From contig NZ_KE340376.1 in NCBI RefSeq assembly GCF_000413935.1, positions 252,091 to 316,090 of the forward strand: 64,000 bases of DNA, read 5' to 3'. Every line of letters begins with the position of its first letter. The stretch's first letter is position 1. The translations under genes and the position numbers were made by a program. The notes under the pieces are model-generated. The model ran no database searches and was not told where the DNA came from. It worked only from the letters and a program-made list of their open reading frames with translations. Positions 8,486 to 17,011 of this stretch are shown here, piece by piece. This DNA is from Acinetobacter colistiniresistens. Lineage in GTDB: Bacteria > Pseudomonadota > Gammaproteobacteria > Pseudomonadales > Moraxellaceae.

Positions 8486-8850
8486 GATAAAACTTTTTAC
8501 CTACTTTATCCTTATTATCTTCAAGACTCATCTTATTTTCAGGCTTTCTACACGAAGAACAAATCATGGGTTAATTCGTAAAAACTGTTCCACATTTTCT
8601 TGAATATGAGCCGCGTTGAAGCGGCGCAAGGGCGACTATAGCAGTGCAAGGCGTTGAAGCGGCGCAAGGGGTAGCCACAGGATAAAACTTTTTGTAGTTC
8701 CTCATCCCTTCTTATCATCAAGATCCATCTTATTTCAGCGTCTCTATCCGAAGAAAAGTGATGCGCTATTTAAGCAAAACTCATCCCCCACGCCCTAGAA
8801 ATGAGTTAGATCTAAAGCAGCACAAGGCCGAATAAGGTAGTGCAGGAACA
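8480..8850. repeat. Imperfect direct repeat, about 195-bp period
   Basis: The 19-mer CCACAGGATAAAACTTTTT occurs exactly at 8480-8498 and 8675-8693. Both copies continue with related sequence: TTATCTTCAAGACTCATCTT against TTATCATCAAGATCCATCTT, then CTACACGAAGAA against CTATCCGAAGAA. The second copy has decayed from or diverged with the first, which points to an old tandem duplication. Confidence 0.7.
8613..8670. repeat. 20-bp direct repeat, REP-like
   Basis: GCGTTGAAGCGGCGCAAGGG is present exactly at 8613-8632 and 8651-8670 (38-bp period), with a degenerate GCAGTGCAAGG between them. GCCGC/GCGGC around the first copy can pair. The GC content is higher than the surroundings. Confidence 0.75.
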
Positions 8851-8859
8851 AAGCGTTAT

Positions 8860-9546
8860 TTATTCATCTGGATATTCAAAACGATATCCCACCCCATACA
8901 CCGCCTGAATCCATTCATGACGATTTCCAGTATCCGCCGCCTCTGAAATCTTACGGCGCAGGTTTTTAATATGGCTATCAATCACACGGTCTGCCACATC
9001 AAAGCTGTCTGGATTGATATGATCGAGTAACTGGGCACGTGAATAGACCTGTCCAAGATGCTCTAAAAACAGCTCTAATAAACGGAACTCGGTTGGCGTC
9101 AAGGTTAGTGCTTTTTGCTGGTACCAAATCCGTTGCTGCGCTTTATCAATACGGAATAAATCATTTTGTTCAGGTTCCGCTTTACGTTCTAAACGGCGCA
9201 AAACTGCCTGTACACGCGCCACCAGTTCTTTTGGACTAAAAGGCTTACAGATATAATCATCTGCACCCATATTCAGACCCAAGACACGATCAATTTCTTC
9301 AGTACGTGCAGTCACCATAATGATCGGCAAATCAGACTGCTCACGTACTTTACGGCAAATGGTTAAACCATCCATACGCGGCACCATTAAATCCAGAATC
9401 ATCAAGCTCGGTTTACGTTGCTGGAACTGGGTATAAGCATCTTGACCATCATGGAACATACTGACTTCAAAACCAGCAGCTTCTAAATAATCACGAACCA
9501 ACTGTGCCAGTTCAACCTCATCTTCAACCAACATGATATGTTTCAT
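8860..9546 (-). CDS. baeR: Response regulator BaeR (OmpR/PhoB family)
   Basis: DNA-binding response regulator of the BaeSR envelope-stress system, which in Acinetobacter controls drug efflux pumps. The receiver domain has the acidic pair in VEDE, the phosphoacceptor aspartate D52 in LMILDLMVPRMDG, T in MVTART and the lysine in YICKPFSPKE. A winged-helix domain follows (LTPTEFRLLELFLEH, RVIDSHIKNLRRKI, VYGVGYRFE). The start is placed at 9546 (MKHIML), preceded by AGGATGAAAACC; further in-frame ATGs extend upstream to 9576. It lies 45 bp downstream of baeS. High similarity to known BaeR is judged from memory of the sequence. Confidence 0.93.
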   Translation of the reverse strand: MKHIMLVEDEVELAQLVRDYLEAAGFEVSMFHDGQDAYTQFQQRKPSLMILDLMVPRMDGLTICRKVREQSDLPIIMVTARTEEIDRVLGLNMGADDYICKPFSPKELVARVQAVLRRLERKAEPEQNDLFRIDKAQQRIWYQQKALTLTPTEFRLLELFLEHLGQVYSRAQLLDHINPDSFDVADRVIDSHIKNLRRKISEAADTGNRHEWIQAVYGVGYRFEYPDE

Positions 9547-9591
9547 GGTTTTCATCCTATCCATCATCCTCAACACAAGAGGATCTAAAAG

Positions 9592-11262
9592 TTATTTGAT
9601 CTGTTTTGGGAAAGTCAGCACACAACGTAATCCACCTAAAGGTGAATGCTCAAAAGTCAGTGAGCCACCTAAAGCTTGTGCAAGTTTACATGATAAAGCC
9701 AAACCTAAGCCGGTTCCGCCTGTACTACGGGTACGTGAATCATCAACACGATAGAAGCGCTCACCTAGACGTGCCAGTTGCTCATCATTCACGCCCAATG
9801 GACTGTCATCCACATACATTATCCATTGTTGCTCATCTTGTTGAGTGTGAATCTGTATTTTTCCACCTTGTTCCGTGTAACGAACACAGTTACCTAGCAG
9901 ATTGACGATAATCTGTTTAAAGCGATCACGGTCTAAAGATAAGGTTGCTCCTTCTCCTGACAACGTCACCTCAAGCTGGTTTTGCTCAAATGTCGATTTG
10001 AAATTCTCGACTTCTTGTACGACCACATCCCATGGATTGACTTCAGCAAAATAGCATTTCAACTGTTGTGCATCGGCCTGAGCCAGATCAGCCAAATCTT
10101 GGGTCAACTTTTTCAAAGTACTGACCTGACGCATCATGGCATTCAGATGCTCAGGCGTCGCTTTACGAATCCCATCCTGCATCGCTTCAATTTGGGCCTG
10201 CAATACCGCCAAGGGTGTTTTCAGTTCATGTGAAGTATCGGATACCCATTGACGACGAGATTCTTCATGCTGATGTAAAATATCGGCTAAATGATTGAGC
10301 TGATTAGACAAATCACCTAACTCATCATTGCGCTTAATGATCACCTGATGCTGATAATTACCACGGGTCAATTCTAAAGTTGCATTCAATAAGCGTTGAA
10401 TTGGCTTTTTAAAGTACGTTGCCATCAATAAAGCAGCCACCAAACTTGAGAGCACCGTTAATGCATAAACCAAAAGTAAATAGCGTTTTTGATTACTAAA
10501 GAAGTTAATACTGGATGCATCATCCTGATCTAATACAGGTTTTAAGCCCAAATAACCAACCACTTTATCCGAAACAATAATCGGACGGAACGAGATCTGA
10601 TCCGTGGCGGGTTCACCCACAATAAACTGCTGCTTTTCATCATATAAAGACAGACGCGAACTCAAACCCAAACGGTCTGGAATTGAGACAAACCGTTTTT
10701 TGCCATGTTCTACCGGCGCATTTAATTTGCTTTCCTGTTTATCCTCTTTTCCATCTTTCTTTAAACGGAACTGACTTGGACTTAAGGGAAAGCGTAAGCC
10801 CTCAAAAGGCTGATATTCAGAAGGTAAATTCTGTTTCAGGATTTTGAGCTCTTCATCATTGAAAATCTGCCGATTTCTGATCTCGACATTATTTTGTGCT
10901 AAAGAGGGAGACATACTTAACAGGGTATGATCATTAAAATAACGTTGCTGCAAGGCAATATCATACTGACGACGTAACCACCACTGAGACAGTCGATCAT
11001 AGTCATCTGGCGCCGCTGTGCCTTCAATCTGTAGAATTTGTGCCTGAATTGCATTACCCCAATCATGATAAACCGTATAGACATTGCCTAGGTTGGCAAT
11101 CAAACGATCCAACTTTTGCATTTCCACATCGGCCACATAACGGGCAAAGTTCTTTTGCATGGTCCAATGCAAAACTCCCAGACTGATCGTTGCAATCAGC
11201 AAGGTGGTGAGTAATACAGTTAAAAACAGGCGTAAGGCTAAGGGCACGCGACGAACATTCAA
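9592..11262 (-). CDS. baeS: Sensor histidine kinase BaeS
   Basis: Inner-membrane sensor that phosphorylates BaeR. TM1 is at residues 8-33, followed by a periplasmic domain to about 260, TM2 at 261-284, HAMP at about 284-335, a HisKA dimerisation domain with the phosphoacceptor H345 in SDTSHELKTPLAV, and a HATPase domain with N-box NLLGNCVRYTEQGG, G1 DDSPLGV and G2 GGTGLGLAL. The periplasmic portion of about 225 residues is larger than in E. coli BaeS, which may alter signal recognition. It is first in a baeS-baeR operon and divergent from a small lipoprotein gene. Confidence 0.92.
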   Translation of the reverse strand: MNVRRVPLALRLFLTVLLTTLLIATISLGVLHWTMQKNFARYVADVEMQKLDRLIANLGNVYTVYHDWGNAIQAQILQIEGTAAPDDYDRLSQWWLRRQYDIALQQRYFNDHTLLSMSPSLAQNNVEIRNRQIFNDEELKILKQNLPSEYQPFEGLRFPLSPSQFRLKKDGKEDKQESKLNAPVEHGKKRFVSIPDRLGLSSRLSLYDEKQQFIVGEPATDQISFRPIIVSDKVVGYLGLKPVLDQDDASSINFFSNQKRYLLLVYALTVLSSLVAALLMATYFKKPIQRLLNATLELTRGNYQHQVIIKRNDELGDLSNQLNHLADILHQHEESRRQWVSDTSHELKTPLAVLQAQIEAMQDGIRKATPEHLNAMMRQVSTLKKLTQDLADLAQADAQQLKCYFAEVNPWDVVVQEVENFKSTFEQNQLEVTLSGEGATLSLDRDRFKQIIVNLLGNCVRYTEQGGKIQIHTQQDEQQWIMYVDDSPLGVNDEQLARLGERFYRVDDSRTRSTGGTGLGLALSCKLAQALGGSLTFEHSPLGGLRCVLTFPKQIK

Positions 11263-11393
11263 AAGCGAATTCTCAATAGTGTTCTATTTGTGGATTGTAA
11301 CCAACATGGTCGAAAAAAACTCTCCATTGTTTCTTCATCTTTATTATCTAATCTTTAACCATCACATCTCAACTGATAACGCTGGATAAAACA

Positions 11394-11768
11394 ATGAACA
11401 AGACAAAAATCGTATTGATGACCACTCTACTCAGTTCTGTTTTAGGTTTAGCTGCCTGTCAATCGACAATGCCAGCAGAACAGTCAATGAACCGTGATCA
11501 TCCTCGTCACAATATGCAACGTACGCCTCTAACACCAGAACAACGTGCTGAATGGCAAGCCAAACGTGAGCAACGCTTAGAACAACGTGAACAAATGCGT
11601 CAGGAACATCAAGCACAACGTGCACAGATTGAACAGGCTTGCCAAGGTAAACGTATCGGAGACCGTGTTAATGTTCAATGGAATAATCGTGTCATTCAAG
11701 GGACTTGTGAGGTACGTTTTACTCCAGATAAATCCCAATTCAAGCGTCAAACTAACACAACCACTTAA
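11394..11768 (+). CDS. Small lipoprotein with charged helical middle
   Basis: Predicted lipoprotein of 124 residues: a signal peptide with lipobox GLAAC (C22), then a stretch at about 45-80 very rich in Q, R and E (repeats like WQAKREQRLEQREQMRQEHQ), likely a long charged helix, and a short C-terminal part with two cysteines (ACQGKRIGD, GTCEVRF). I do not recognise a named family. It is divergent from baeSR across 131 bp, so regulation by BaeR is plausible but inferred from position alone. Confidence 0.75.
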   Translation: MNKTKIVLMTTLLSSVLGLAACQSTMPAEQSMNRDHPRHNMQRTPLTPEQRAEWQAKREQRLEQREQMRQEHQAQRAQIEQACQGKRIGDRVNVQWNNRVIQGTCEVRFTPDKSQFKRQTNTTT

Positions 11769-11783
11769 TCCCCTCTTCCTCAT

Positions 11784-11807
11784 AGGCGCTTTTCAAGCGC
11801 TTTTTTT
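11784..11807 (+). terminator. Terminator after the small lipoprotein gene
   Basis: GCGCTT (11786-11791) pairs with AAGCGC (11795-11800), followed by seven T. Confidence 0.8.
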
Positions 11808-12077
11808 ATGGCCAAAATATATTCATTTTCAAGTACACAGCTGCTTACGATTTTGCCGCAGCAGTTTCACTCAAAAGCCAAAAAACCACCTACAATCTAA
11901 ACGCTTAAACAGGTTGAACCATAAACTTTGACTTCACAGTCACTAAGAAATGACCTGTAAAAGCTTGTACCGAACTATAACTTGTTGCACGATTAGCGCT
12001 ACCAAATGGTGCTCTTGGGCACATCAAACATTGACTAAGATTATAACTCTGGTTTAACCAGTATTGAGGAACCCGCT
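11808..12077. other. Intergenic leader before the first acyl-CoA dehydrogenase gene
   Basis: No gene was found. Near its end TATAAC (12042-12047) could be a -10 box, and a 13-bp palindrome follows at 12049-12061. GAGGAA at about 12066 is the ribosome binding site. Confidence 0.5.
12049..12061. promoter_or_regulatory. 13-bp palindrome, candidate operator
   Basis: CTGGTT-T-AACCAG is a perfect palindrome ending 16 nt before the start codon and directly after a TATAAC hexamer, a position suited to repressor binding. The cognate regulator is unknown; a fatty-acid-responsive TetR or GntR protein is only a guess. Confidence 0.4.
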
Positions 12078-13880
12078 ATGCCACAATACAAAGCACCCTT
12101 ACGTGATATGCAGTTCGTATTACACGAATTATTAAATGCTGAAGCACATTACGCGAAACTTCCTGCATTTCAAGACACTGTAAGCCGTGAATTGGTTGAT
12201 CAATATTTAGAAGCAGCGGCTGATTTCTGCGAAAACGAACTTTCTCCTTTAAACCAAGTGGGCGACCGCGAAGGTTGTACTTGGAATGACGGCGTTGTAA
12301 CGACACCTACAGGCTTTAAAGAAGCGTATCAAAAATATATCGAACTTGGTTTCCCATCTCTTTCTGCTGATGAAGAATTTGGCGGTCAAGCATTACCAAA
12401 CTCTTTAGGGATTGCAATCTCTGAAATGGTCGGTACAGCTAACTGGTCATGGGGTATGTACCCTGGTCTTTCTCATGGTGCGGTGCGTACTTTAGAACAC
12501 CATGGTTCTGACGAACAAAAGAACACTTACTTGCCAAACCTTGTTTCAGGTGTTTGGACTGGGACCATGTGCTTAACTGAATCTCATGCTGGTTCTGACC
12601 TTGGTATTATCCGTTCTAAAGCTGAACCAAATGCAGATGGCAGCTATGCAATCTCTGGCGAGAAAATCTTTATCTCTGCTGGTGAACACGACATGGCTGA
12701 AAACATCATCCATATCGTACTTGCACGTTTACCTGGCGCGCCAAAAGGCACAAAAGGGATTTCTTTATTCATCGTACCTAAATTCCACGTGAATGCTGAC
12801 GGTTCTGTTGGTGAACGTAATGCGGTTCGTTGTGGTTCAATCGAACACAAAATGGGTATCCATGGTAACGCAACTTGCGTGATCAACTTTGATCAAGCAA
12901 AAGGTTACTTGATTGGCCCTGAAAACCGTGGCTTAAACTGCATGTTCACTTTCATGAACACAGCACGTATCGGTACAGCAGTTCAAGGTTTATCTGCATC
13001 TGAATCGTCTTTCCAAGGCGCTTTAGCGTATGCGAAAGACCGTTTGGCAATGCGTTCTCTTTCTGGTCCTAAAGCGCCTGAAAAAGAAGCCGATCCAATT
13101 ATTGTTCACCCTGCTGTTCGCAACATGCTTTTGACACAAAAATCATTTGCTGAAGGCGGTCGTGCATTGGTTTACTTATTGGCTCAATATGCAGACATCG
13201 TTGAAAAAGGCGAAACTGAAGAAGAGCGTAAGTTTGCTGACAACATCTTGTCTTTGTTAACGCCAATTGCAAAAGCATTCTTAACTGAAACGGGTTCTGA
13301 ATCTGCGAAGCACGGTGTACAAGTCTTTGGTGGTCACGGCTTCATTTCTGAACACGGTATGGAGCAAATCGTACGTGATACACGTATTGCTTGCTTATAC
13401 GAAGGTACCACCGAGATTCAAGCGCTTGACTTGTTAGGTCGTAAAGTATTGCAAACTCAAGGTGCAATGTTGAAAGACTTCACCAAGATCATTCATAAAT
13501 TTGTTGAAGCAAACAAAGATAATGCGGCAATGCAAGAATTCGTTGTGCCATTGGCTGCTGCCAACAAAGAATGGGGTGATATCACCATGCAAATCGGTAT
13601 GCGTGCGATGCAGAATCCGGATGAAGTGGGTGCAGCTGCGGTTGACTACCTCTACTTCTCTGGTTATGTCACGCTTGCTTACTTATGGGCGCGCATGGCA
13701 CTTGTTGCTCAAGAAAAATTGGCTGAAGGTACAACCGATGTTGACTTCTACAATGCAAAAGTGACCACGGCTCGTTTCTACTTCAAGAAGATCTTGCCAC
13801 GTGTTCGCTCACATGTAGACGTACTTTCAACTGGCGTTGCGCCATTGTTTGAACTTGATGCGGAACACTTCGCTTTCTAA
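12078..13880 (+). CDS. Acyl-CoA dehydrogenase, long (600-residue) type, first copy
   Basis: FAD-dependent enzyme catalysing the first, alpha-beta dehydrogenation of beta-oxidation. At 600 residues it belongs to the longer bacterial family with an extra N-terminal segment (PLRDMQFVLHELL) and a C-terminal extension. The FAD/substrate core is clear: MCLTESHAGSDLGIIRSKA, IFISAGEHDMAENIIHIVLAR, HKMGIHGNATCVINFD, and the region around residue 441 (LYEGTTEIQALDLLGRK) with the expected catalytic glutamate in YEGT. GAGGAA provides a good ribosome binding site. It is followed by its own terminator, then by a paralogue in the same direction. Confidence 0.93.
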   Translation: MPQYKAPLRDMQFVLHELLNAEAHYAKLPAFQDTVSRELVDQYLEAAADFCENELSPLNQVGDREGCTWNDGVVTTPTGFKEAYQKYIELGFPSLSADEEFGGQALPNSLGIAISEMVGTANWSWGMYPGLSHGAVRTLEHHGSDEQKNTYLPNLVSGVWTGTMCLTESHAGSDLGIIRSKAEPNADGSYAISGEKIFISAGEHDMAENIIHIVLARLPGAPKGTKGISLFIVPKFHVNADGSVGERNAVRCGSIEHKMGIHGNATCVINFDQAKGYLIGPENRGLNCMFTFMNTARIGTAVQGLSASESSFQGALAYAKDRLAMRSLSGPKAPEKEADPIIVHPAVRNMLLTQKSFAEGGRALVYLLAQYADIVEKGETEEERKFADNILSLLTPIAKAFLTETGSESAKHGVQVFGGHGFISEHGMEQIVRDTRIACLYEGTTEIQALDLLGRKVLQTQGAMLKDFTKIIHKFVEANKDNAAMQEFVVPLAAANKEWGDITMQIGMRAMQNPDEVGAAAVDYLYFSGYVTLAYLWARMALVAQEKLAEGTTDVDFYNAKVTTARFYFKKILPRVRSHVDVLSTGVAPLFELDAEHFAF

Positions 13881-13916
13881 ACATAGTTTAGAATGAGATG
13901 CAACGTTCATCACAGA

Positions 13917-13950
13917 AAAAGGACTGGTCAGTTTTGACCGTCCTTTTTTT
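13917..13950 (+). terminator. Terminator between the two acyl-CoA dehydrogenase genes
   Basis: AAAGGACTGGTCA pairs with TGACCGTCCTTT (one bulged T), followed by a long T-run. The two genes therefore appear to be separate transcription units. Confidence 0.8.
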
Positions 13951-14042
13951 GTTTAATCAATGCTAAATTGATACCATTCAATTTATTTGTTCGTTTTATT
14001 TGATCACTTTGCACATGACACTGTGCCTAGAAGGGAACGATT

Positions 14043-15824
14043 ATGCCAATTTACAATGCGCCTTTAGCAGACATGAAATTCATCTTAAATGATGTATTTA
14101 AAGCAGAACAATTTTGGCAGTCTAATGAGAAACTGGCTCATGTAGATGCTGCAACAGCTGAAGCAATTTTAGAAGAAATGGCGAAGTTTGCCCAAAACGT
14201 GACACATCCGTTAAACCGTACGGGTGATGAAGAAGGTGCACGTTGGGAAAATGGCGAAGTTTTCACCCCAGCAGGTTTCAAAGAAGCATTCCGTCAATAC
14301 GCTGACGGCGGTTGGATCGGCTTAGGTGCGGACGAAGAATGGGGCGGTCAGGCCATGCCAAAAATGCTGACTGTATTGTCTGATGAAATGTTATTCGCGA
14401 CCAATCCATCATTCATGCTCTACCCGCTTCTTTCCGTGGGTGCTGGTATGGCCTTAAACAGCTATGCATCACAAGAGCAAAAAGAAACCTATTTACCTAA
14501 AATCTACTCTGGCGAATGGTCAGGCACCATGTGCTTAACTGAACCACATGCAGGTACAGATTTAGGCATTATCAAAACCAAAGCTGAACGCAATGAAGAT
14601 GGTACGTATAACATTACGGGGACTAAAATCTTCATCACTGGCGGTGATAACGATTTAGCTGAAAACATCATTCATCTTGTTCTTGCCAAGACACCTGATG
14701 CACCTGCGGGTTCACGCGGTATTTCGTTATTCATCGTTCCAAAGTTCCTGTTAAATGAAGACGGTTCTTTAGGTGAGCGCAATCCAGTTGGCCCAGGTTC
14801 TATCGAACACAAGATGGGGATTAAAGCTTCTGCAACTTGCGTGATGAACTTTGATGGTGCCAAAGGTTACCTCGTGGGTAAAGAAAACGAAGGTCTTGCT
14901 GCAATGTTCGTGATGATGAACTACGAACGTTTGTCGATGGGTATCCAAGGTCTTGGTGCTTCTGAATTTGCGTATCAAAATGCAGCACAATACGCAACTG
15001 ACCGTTTGCAAGGCCGTAGCGCGTCTGGTGTTCAATCACCAAACAAGCCCGCGGATAGCATTTTAGTACATGGTGATGTACGTCGTATGTTGCTCAATGT
15101 ACGTGCCAATAACGAAGCATCTCGTGCATTCGCAGTATATGTTGGTCAGCAACTGGATATCACCAAGTTCTCAACCGATGCGGAAGCAGTGAAGAAAGCC
15201 AATGACCGTGTTGCATTATTAACACCAATTGCAAAAGCGTATTTGACTGACACGGCTTTCCAAGCGACTTTAGATGCGCAAATGGTGTTTGGTGGCCACG
15301 GTTATATCCGTGAATGGGGTATGGAACAATGTATCCGTGATCTTCGTATTGCTCAGATTTATGAAGGTACCAACGGTGTTCAATCTCAAGATTTAATTGG
15401 TCGTAAAACCATTAAATGTGGCGGCGCATTCATTGCTGAATACATCACTGAAATCCGTGACTTTGCCAATGACTTAGACACCGATTTGAACTTCATTAAA
15501 GATGCAACTTTAGATGCGGCCACTGAAATCGAAGCGATCACGCAGTTCATTATTGAGCAAGCAGCTGAAAACGTAGATTTCCCAAATGCTGCTGCGGTTG
15601 ATTACCTACATGCAGTCGGCCTACTCAGCTTCGCCTATATGTTTGCGAAAATTGCTGCCGCGGCTAAAGACAAGTCTGGTGATTTCTACCAAAACAAACT
15701 GGCTTTGGCACAATATTTTGTAGACCGTATCCTGCCTGAAATTGATGCGCGTTTAGCGAAGATCAAAGCGGGTTCTGACTTGATCATGAACTTCAGCGAA
15801 GATTACTTCACCAATCAAGCTTAA
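14043..15824 (+). CDS. Acyl-CoA dehydrogenase, long type, second copy
   Basis: Paralogue of the preceding gene with the same architecture: N-terminal PLADMKFILNDVF, FAD-binding MCLTEPHAGTDLGIIKTKA, IFITGGDNDLAENIIHLVLAK, HKMGIKASATCVMNFDGAKGYLVG, and YEGTNGVQSQDLIGRKT around residue 440 with the probable catalytic glutamate. Length 593. The pair likely arose by tandem duplication and diverged for different acyl chain lengths; chain specificity cannot be read from the sequence. AAGGGAACGATT precedes the ATG. Confidence 0.93.
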   Translation: MPIYNAPLADMKFILNDVFKAEQFWQSNEKLAHVDAATAEAILEEMAKFAQNVTHPLNRTGDEEGARWENGEVFTPAGFKEAFRQYADGGWIGLGADEEWGGQAMPKMLTVLSDEMLFATNPSFMLYPLLSVGAGMALNSYASQEQKETYLPKIYSGEWSGTMCLTEPHAGTDLGIIKTKAERNEDGTYNITGTKIFITGGDNDLAENIIHLVLAKTPDAPAGSRGISLFIVPKFLLNEDGSLGERNPVGPGSIEHKMGIKASATCVMNFDGAKGYLVGKENEGLAAMFVMMNYERLSMGIQGLGASEFAYQNAAQYATDRLQGRSASGVQSPNKPADSILVHGDVRRMLLNVRANNEASRAFAVYVGQQLDITKFSTDAEAVKKANDRVALLTPIAKAYLTDTAFQATLDAQMVFGGHGYIREWGMEQCIRDLRIAQIYEGTNGVQSQDLIGRKTIKCGGAFIAEYITEIRDFANDLDTDLNFIKDATLDAATEIEAITQFIIEQAAENVDFPNAAAVDYLHAVGLLSFAYMFAKIAAAAKDKSGDFYQNKLALAQYFVDRILPEIDARLAKIKAGSDLIMNFSEDYFTNQA

Positions 15825-15840
15825 TTTAGCTTGGTCATAA

Positions 15841-15878
15841 AAACTGCTTCGGCCATGTGGTTGAGGCAGTTTTTTTTA
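15841..15878 (+). terminator. Terminator after the second acyl-CoA dehydrogenase gene
   Basis: AAACTGCTTC pairs with GAGGCAGTTT (one wobble) and is followed by eight T. Confidence 0.8.
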
Positions 15879-15946
15879 TCGCTATAATAAAATCAGCATA
15901 AAACTTGCATAATATTCTAATAATCATATTGAGCATCTGAGTCGCT

Positions 15947-16444
15947 ATGTCGAACCCTAAAGAGAAACTTGAAGGCTTACCTCGCCTATTCGACCGCTTC
16001 GGTCACTATGCGGTTGAAGCCTTTCATTATTTAGCCTTATTTATTATCGGCTGTATGATTGCATGGTCAGCCGTGCATACCGTGATCGAAATTCTGACGG
16101 TGAAACAGTACGCCAGCATTGATGACATCTTACTCTTATTTATCTATTTAGAACTCGGCGCCATGGTGGGGATTTATTTCAAGACCAATCACATGCCAGT
16201 GCGCTTTTTGATTTATGTCGCGATTACCGCCCTCACTCGCCTGTTGATCGCCGATATTCAGCACAACCATAAAGCCTCGATGGATTTAGTCATCACCACA
16301 GGTTCGATCTTAATTTTAGCGGTGGCGATTTTGGTGGTTCGTTTTGCATCATGGAACTACCCTTCTGTGATTCGGGGCAAAGATCAAGAACAACAACTGC
16401 CCTCCAATAAAACCCCAAGACCCCAAGACGATGAGCTGGCATAA
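15947..16444 (+). CDS. psiE: PsiE-family membrane protein
   Basis: Integral membrane protein of the phosphate-starvation-inducible PsiE family, molecular function unknown. Four hydrophobic segments are visible (about 25-47, 63-85, 90-108, 118-137 of 165 residues), with the conserved ELGAMVGIYFKTNHMPVRFLIYVAITALTR stretch (split here by TM3) and a charged C-terminal tail. No PHO box could be recognised upstream, so phosphate control is not shown here. Monocistronic with its own terminator. Confidence 0.85.
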   Translation: MSNPKEKLEGLPRLFDRFGHYAVEAFHYLALFIIGCMIAWSAVHTVIEILTVKQYASIDDILLLFIYLELGAMVGIYFKTNHMPVRFLIYVAITALTRLLIADIQHNHKASMDLVITTGSILILAVAILVVRFASWNYPSVIRGKDQEQQLPSNKTPRPQDDELA

Positions 16445-16449
16445 ATAAA

Positions 16450-16476
16450 AAAGCAGGCATTTGGCCTGCTTTCTTT
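16450..16476 (+). terminator. Terminator after psiE (also usable from the minus strand)
   Basis: AAGCAGGC-ATTTG-GCCTGCTT with flanking A and T tracts, between convergent genes. Confidence 0.8.
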
Positions 16477-16486
16477 ATTCGCGATC

Positions 16487-16858
16487 TTATCCAACGCGGA
16501 AGACACGATATTGGGAATCAACCAGTACATATTTGCCTTGTACTTGCATCCAGTTATAACCACGTGGCGGCTCGTACAAACGATGGTAGCGATAATTTGA
16601 GACTATATAACGGTTATTACGAAACTCAGAAGGCAAACGCTCACCACGTTTAAAATTAATGCGCTGACCATAATGATTACCACGGTCACCATTCGACCAA
16701 CGCGGTTGTTCACGATGATCATAACGGTGGTCATAACGATCATAGCGCTGATCGTAACGATCTTTATAATCATGACTCCAACGATTTGAATCTGCCATTG
16801 CCGAAGCAGATATACCGAGCATTAAAGTCGATACCAATAACACCGCTGTCTTTTTCAT
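16487..16858 (-). CDS. RcnB-like periplasmic protein, copy 1
   Basis: Small exported protein with a signal peptide (MKKTAVLLVSTLMLG...AMA) and an RcnB-type C-terminal domain: GERLPSEFRNNRYIVSNYRYHRLYEPPRGYNWMQVQGKYVLVD, interrupted here only by reading. The middle is a tract of RYD/HRYDHR repeats rich in Tyr, Arg, Asp and His. E. coli RcnB contributes to nickel and cobalt homeostasis; metal binding by the His/Asp tract is a reasonable inference. The start at 16858 is chosen because GAGG precedes it and a signal peptide begins there, rather than at 16918. No metal efflux gene is adjacent. Confidence 0.82.
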   Translation of the reverse strand: MKKTAVLLVSTLMLGISASAMADSNRWSHDYKDRYDQRYDRYDHRYDHREQPRWSNGDRGNHYGQRINFKRGERLPSEFRNNRYIVSNYRYHRLYEPPRGYNWMQVQGKYVLVDSQYRVFRVG

Positions 16859-16916
16859 TGTTTGATCCTCTATTTTTCGATCTGAAACCAGATTAAGAAA
16901 AACTCTAGGAGAAAGC

Positions 16917-17009
16917 ATGAATAAAACCTGTCACATTGCAAAACTTTGTAATGAAATCCAAGAAATTATGGAGAATCATCTACAGACTAAATTTGAAAAA
17001 GCAATTTAA
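16917..17009 (+). CDS. Possible 30-residue small protein
   Basis: An ATG at 16917 opens a 30-codon frame ending at TAA 17007-17009, with a full AGGAG at 16907-16911 exactly five bases upstream. The product begins MNKTCHIAKLC and ends QTKFEKAI, with two cysteines and a helical, charged C-terminal half. It occupies, on the plus strand, almost the whole gap between two minus-strand RcnB-like genes. No homology can be claimed. The ribosome binding site is the main evidence; chance is possible. Confidence 0.35.
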   Translation: MNKTCHIAKLCNEIQEIMENHLQTKFEKAI

Positions 17010-17011
17010 AA

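Larger units (their letters stand above)
8227..8859. other. 633-bp non-coding region with repeats between convergent genes
   Basis: No credible gene was found. The stretch contains a cluster of DnaA-box-like 9-mers with an 11-bp inverted repeat (8445-8485), two related segments starting at 8480 and 8675, and a 20-bp direct repeat GCGTTGAAGCGGCGCAAGGG at 8613-8632 and 8651-8670. The copy at 8613 also folds as GCCGC-GTTGAA-GCGGC (8610-8625), like a REP element. It lies between the ends of two convergent genes, so it is not a promoter region in the usual sense. Confidence 0.7.

Noticed and set aside
8458..8498. Hairpin as a Rho-independent terminator
   Set aside because: No T-run follows the stem directly on either strand; the DnaA-box reading explains the sequence better.
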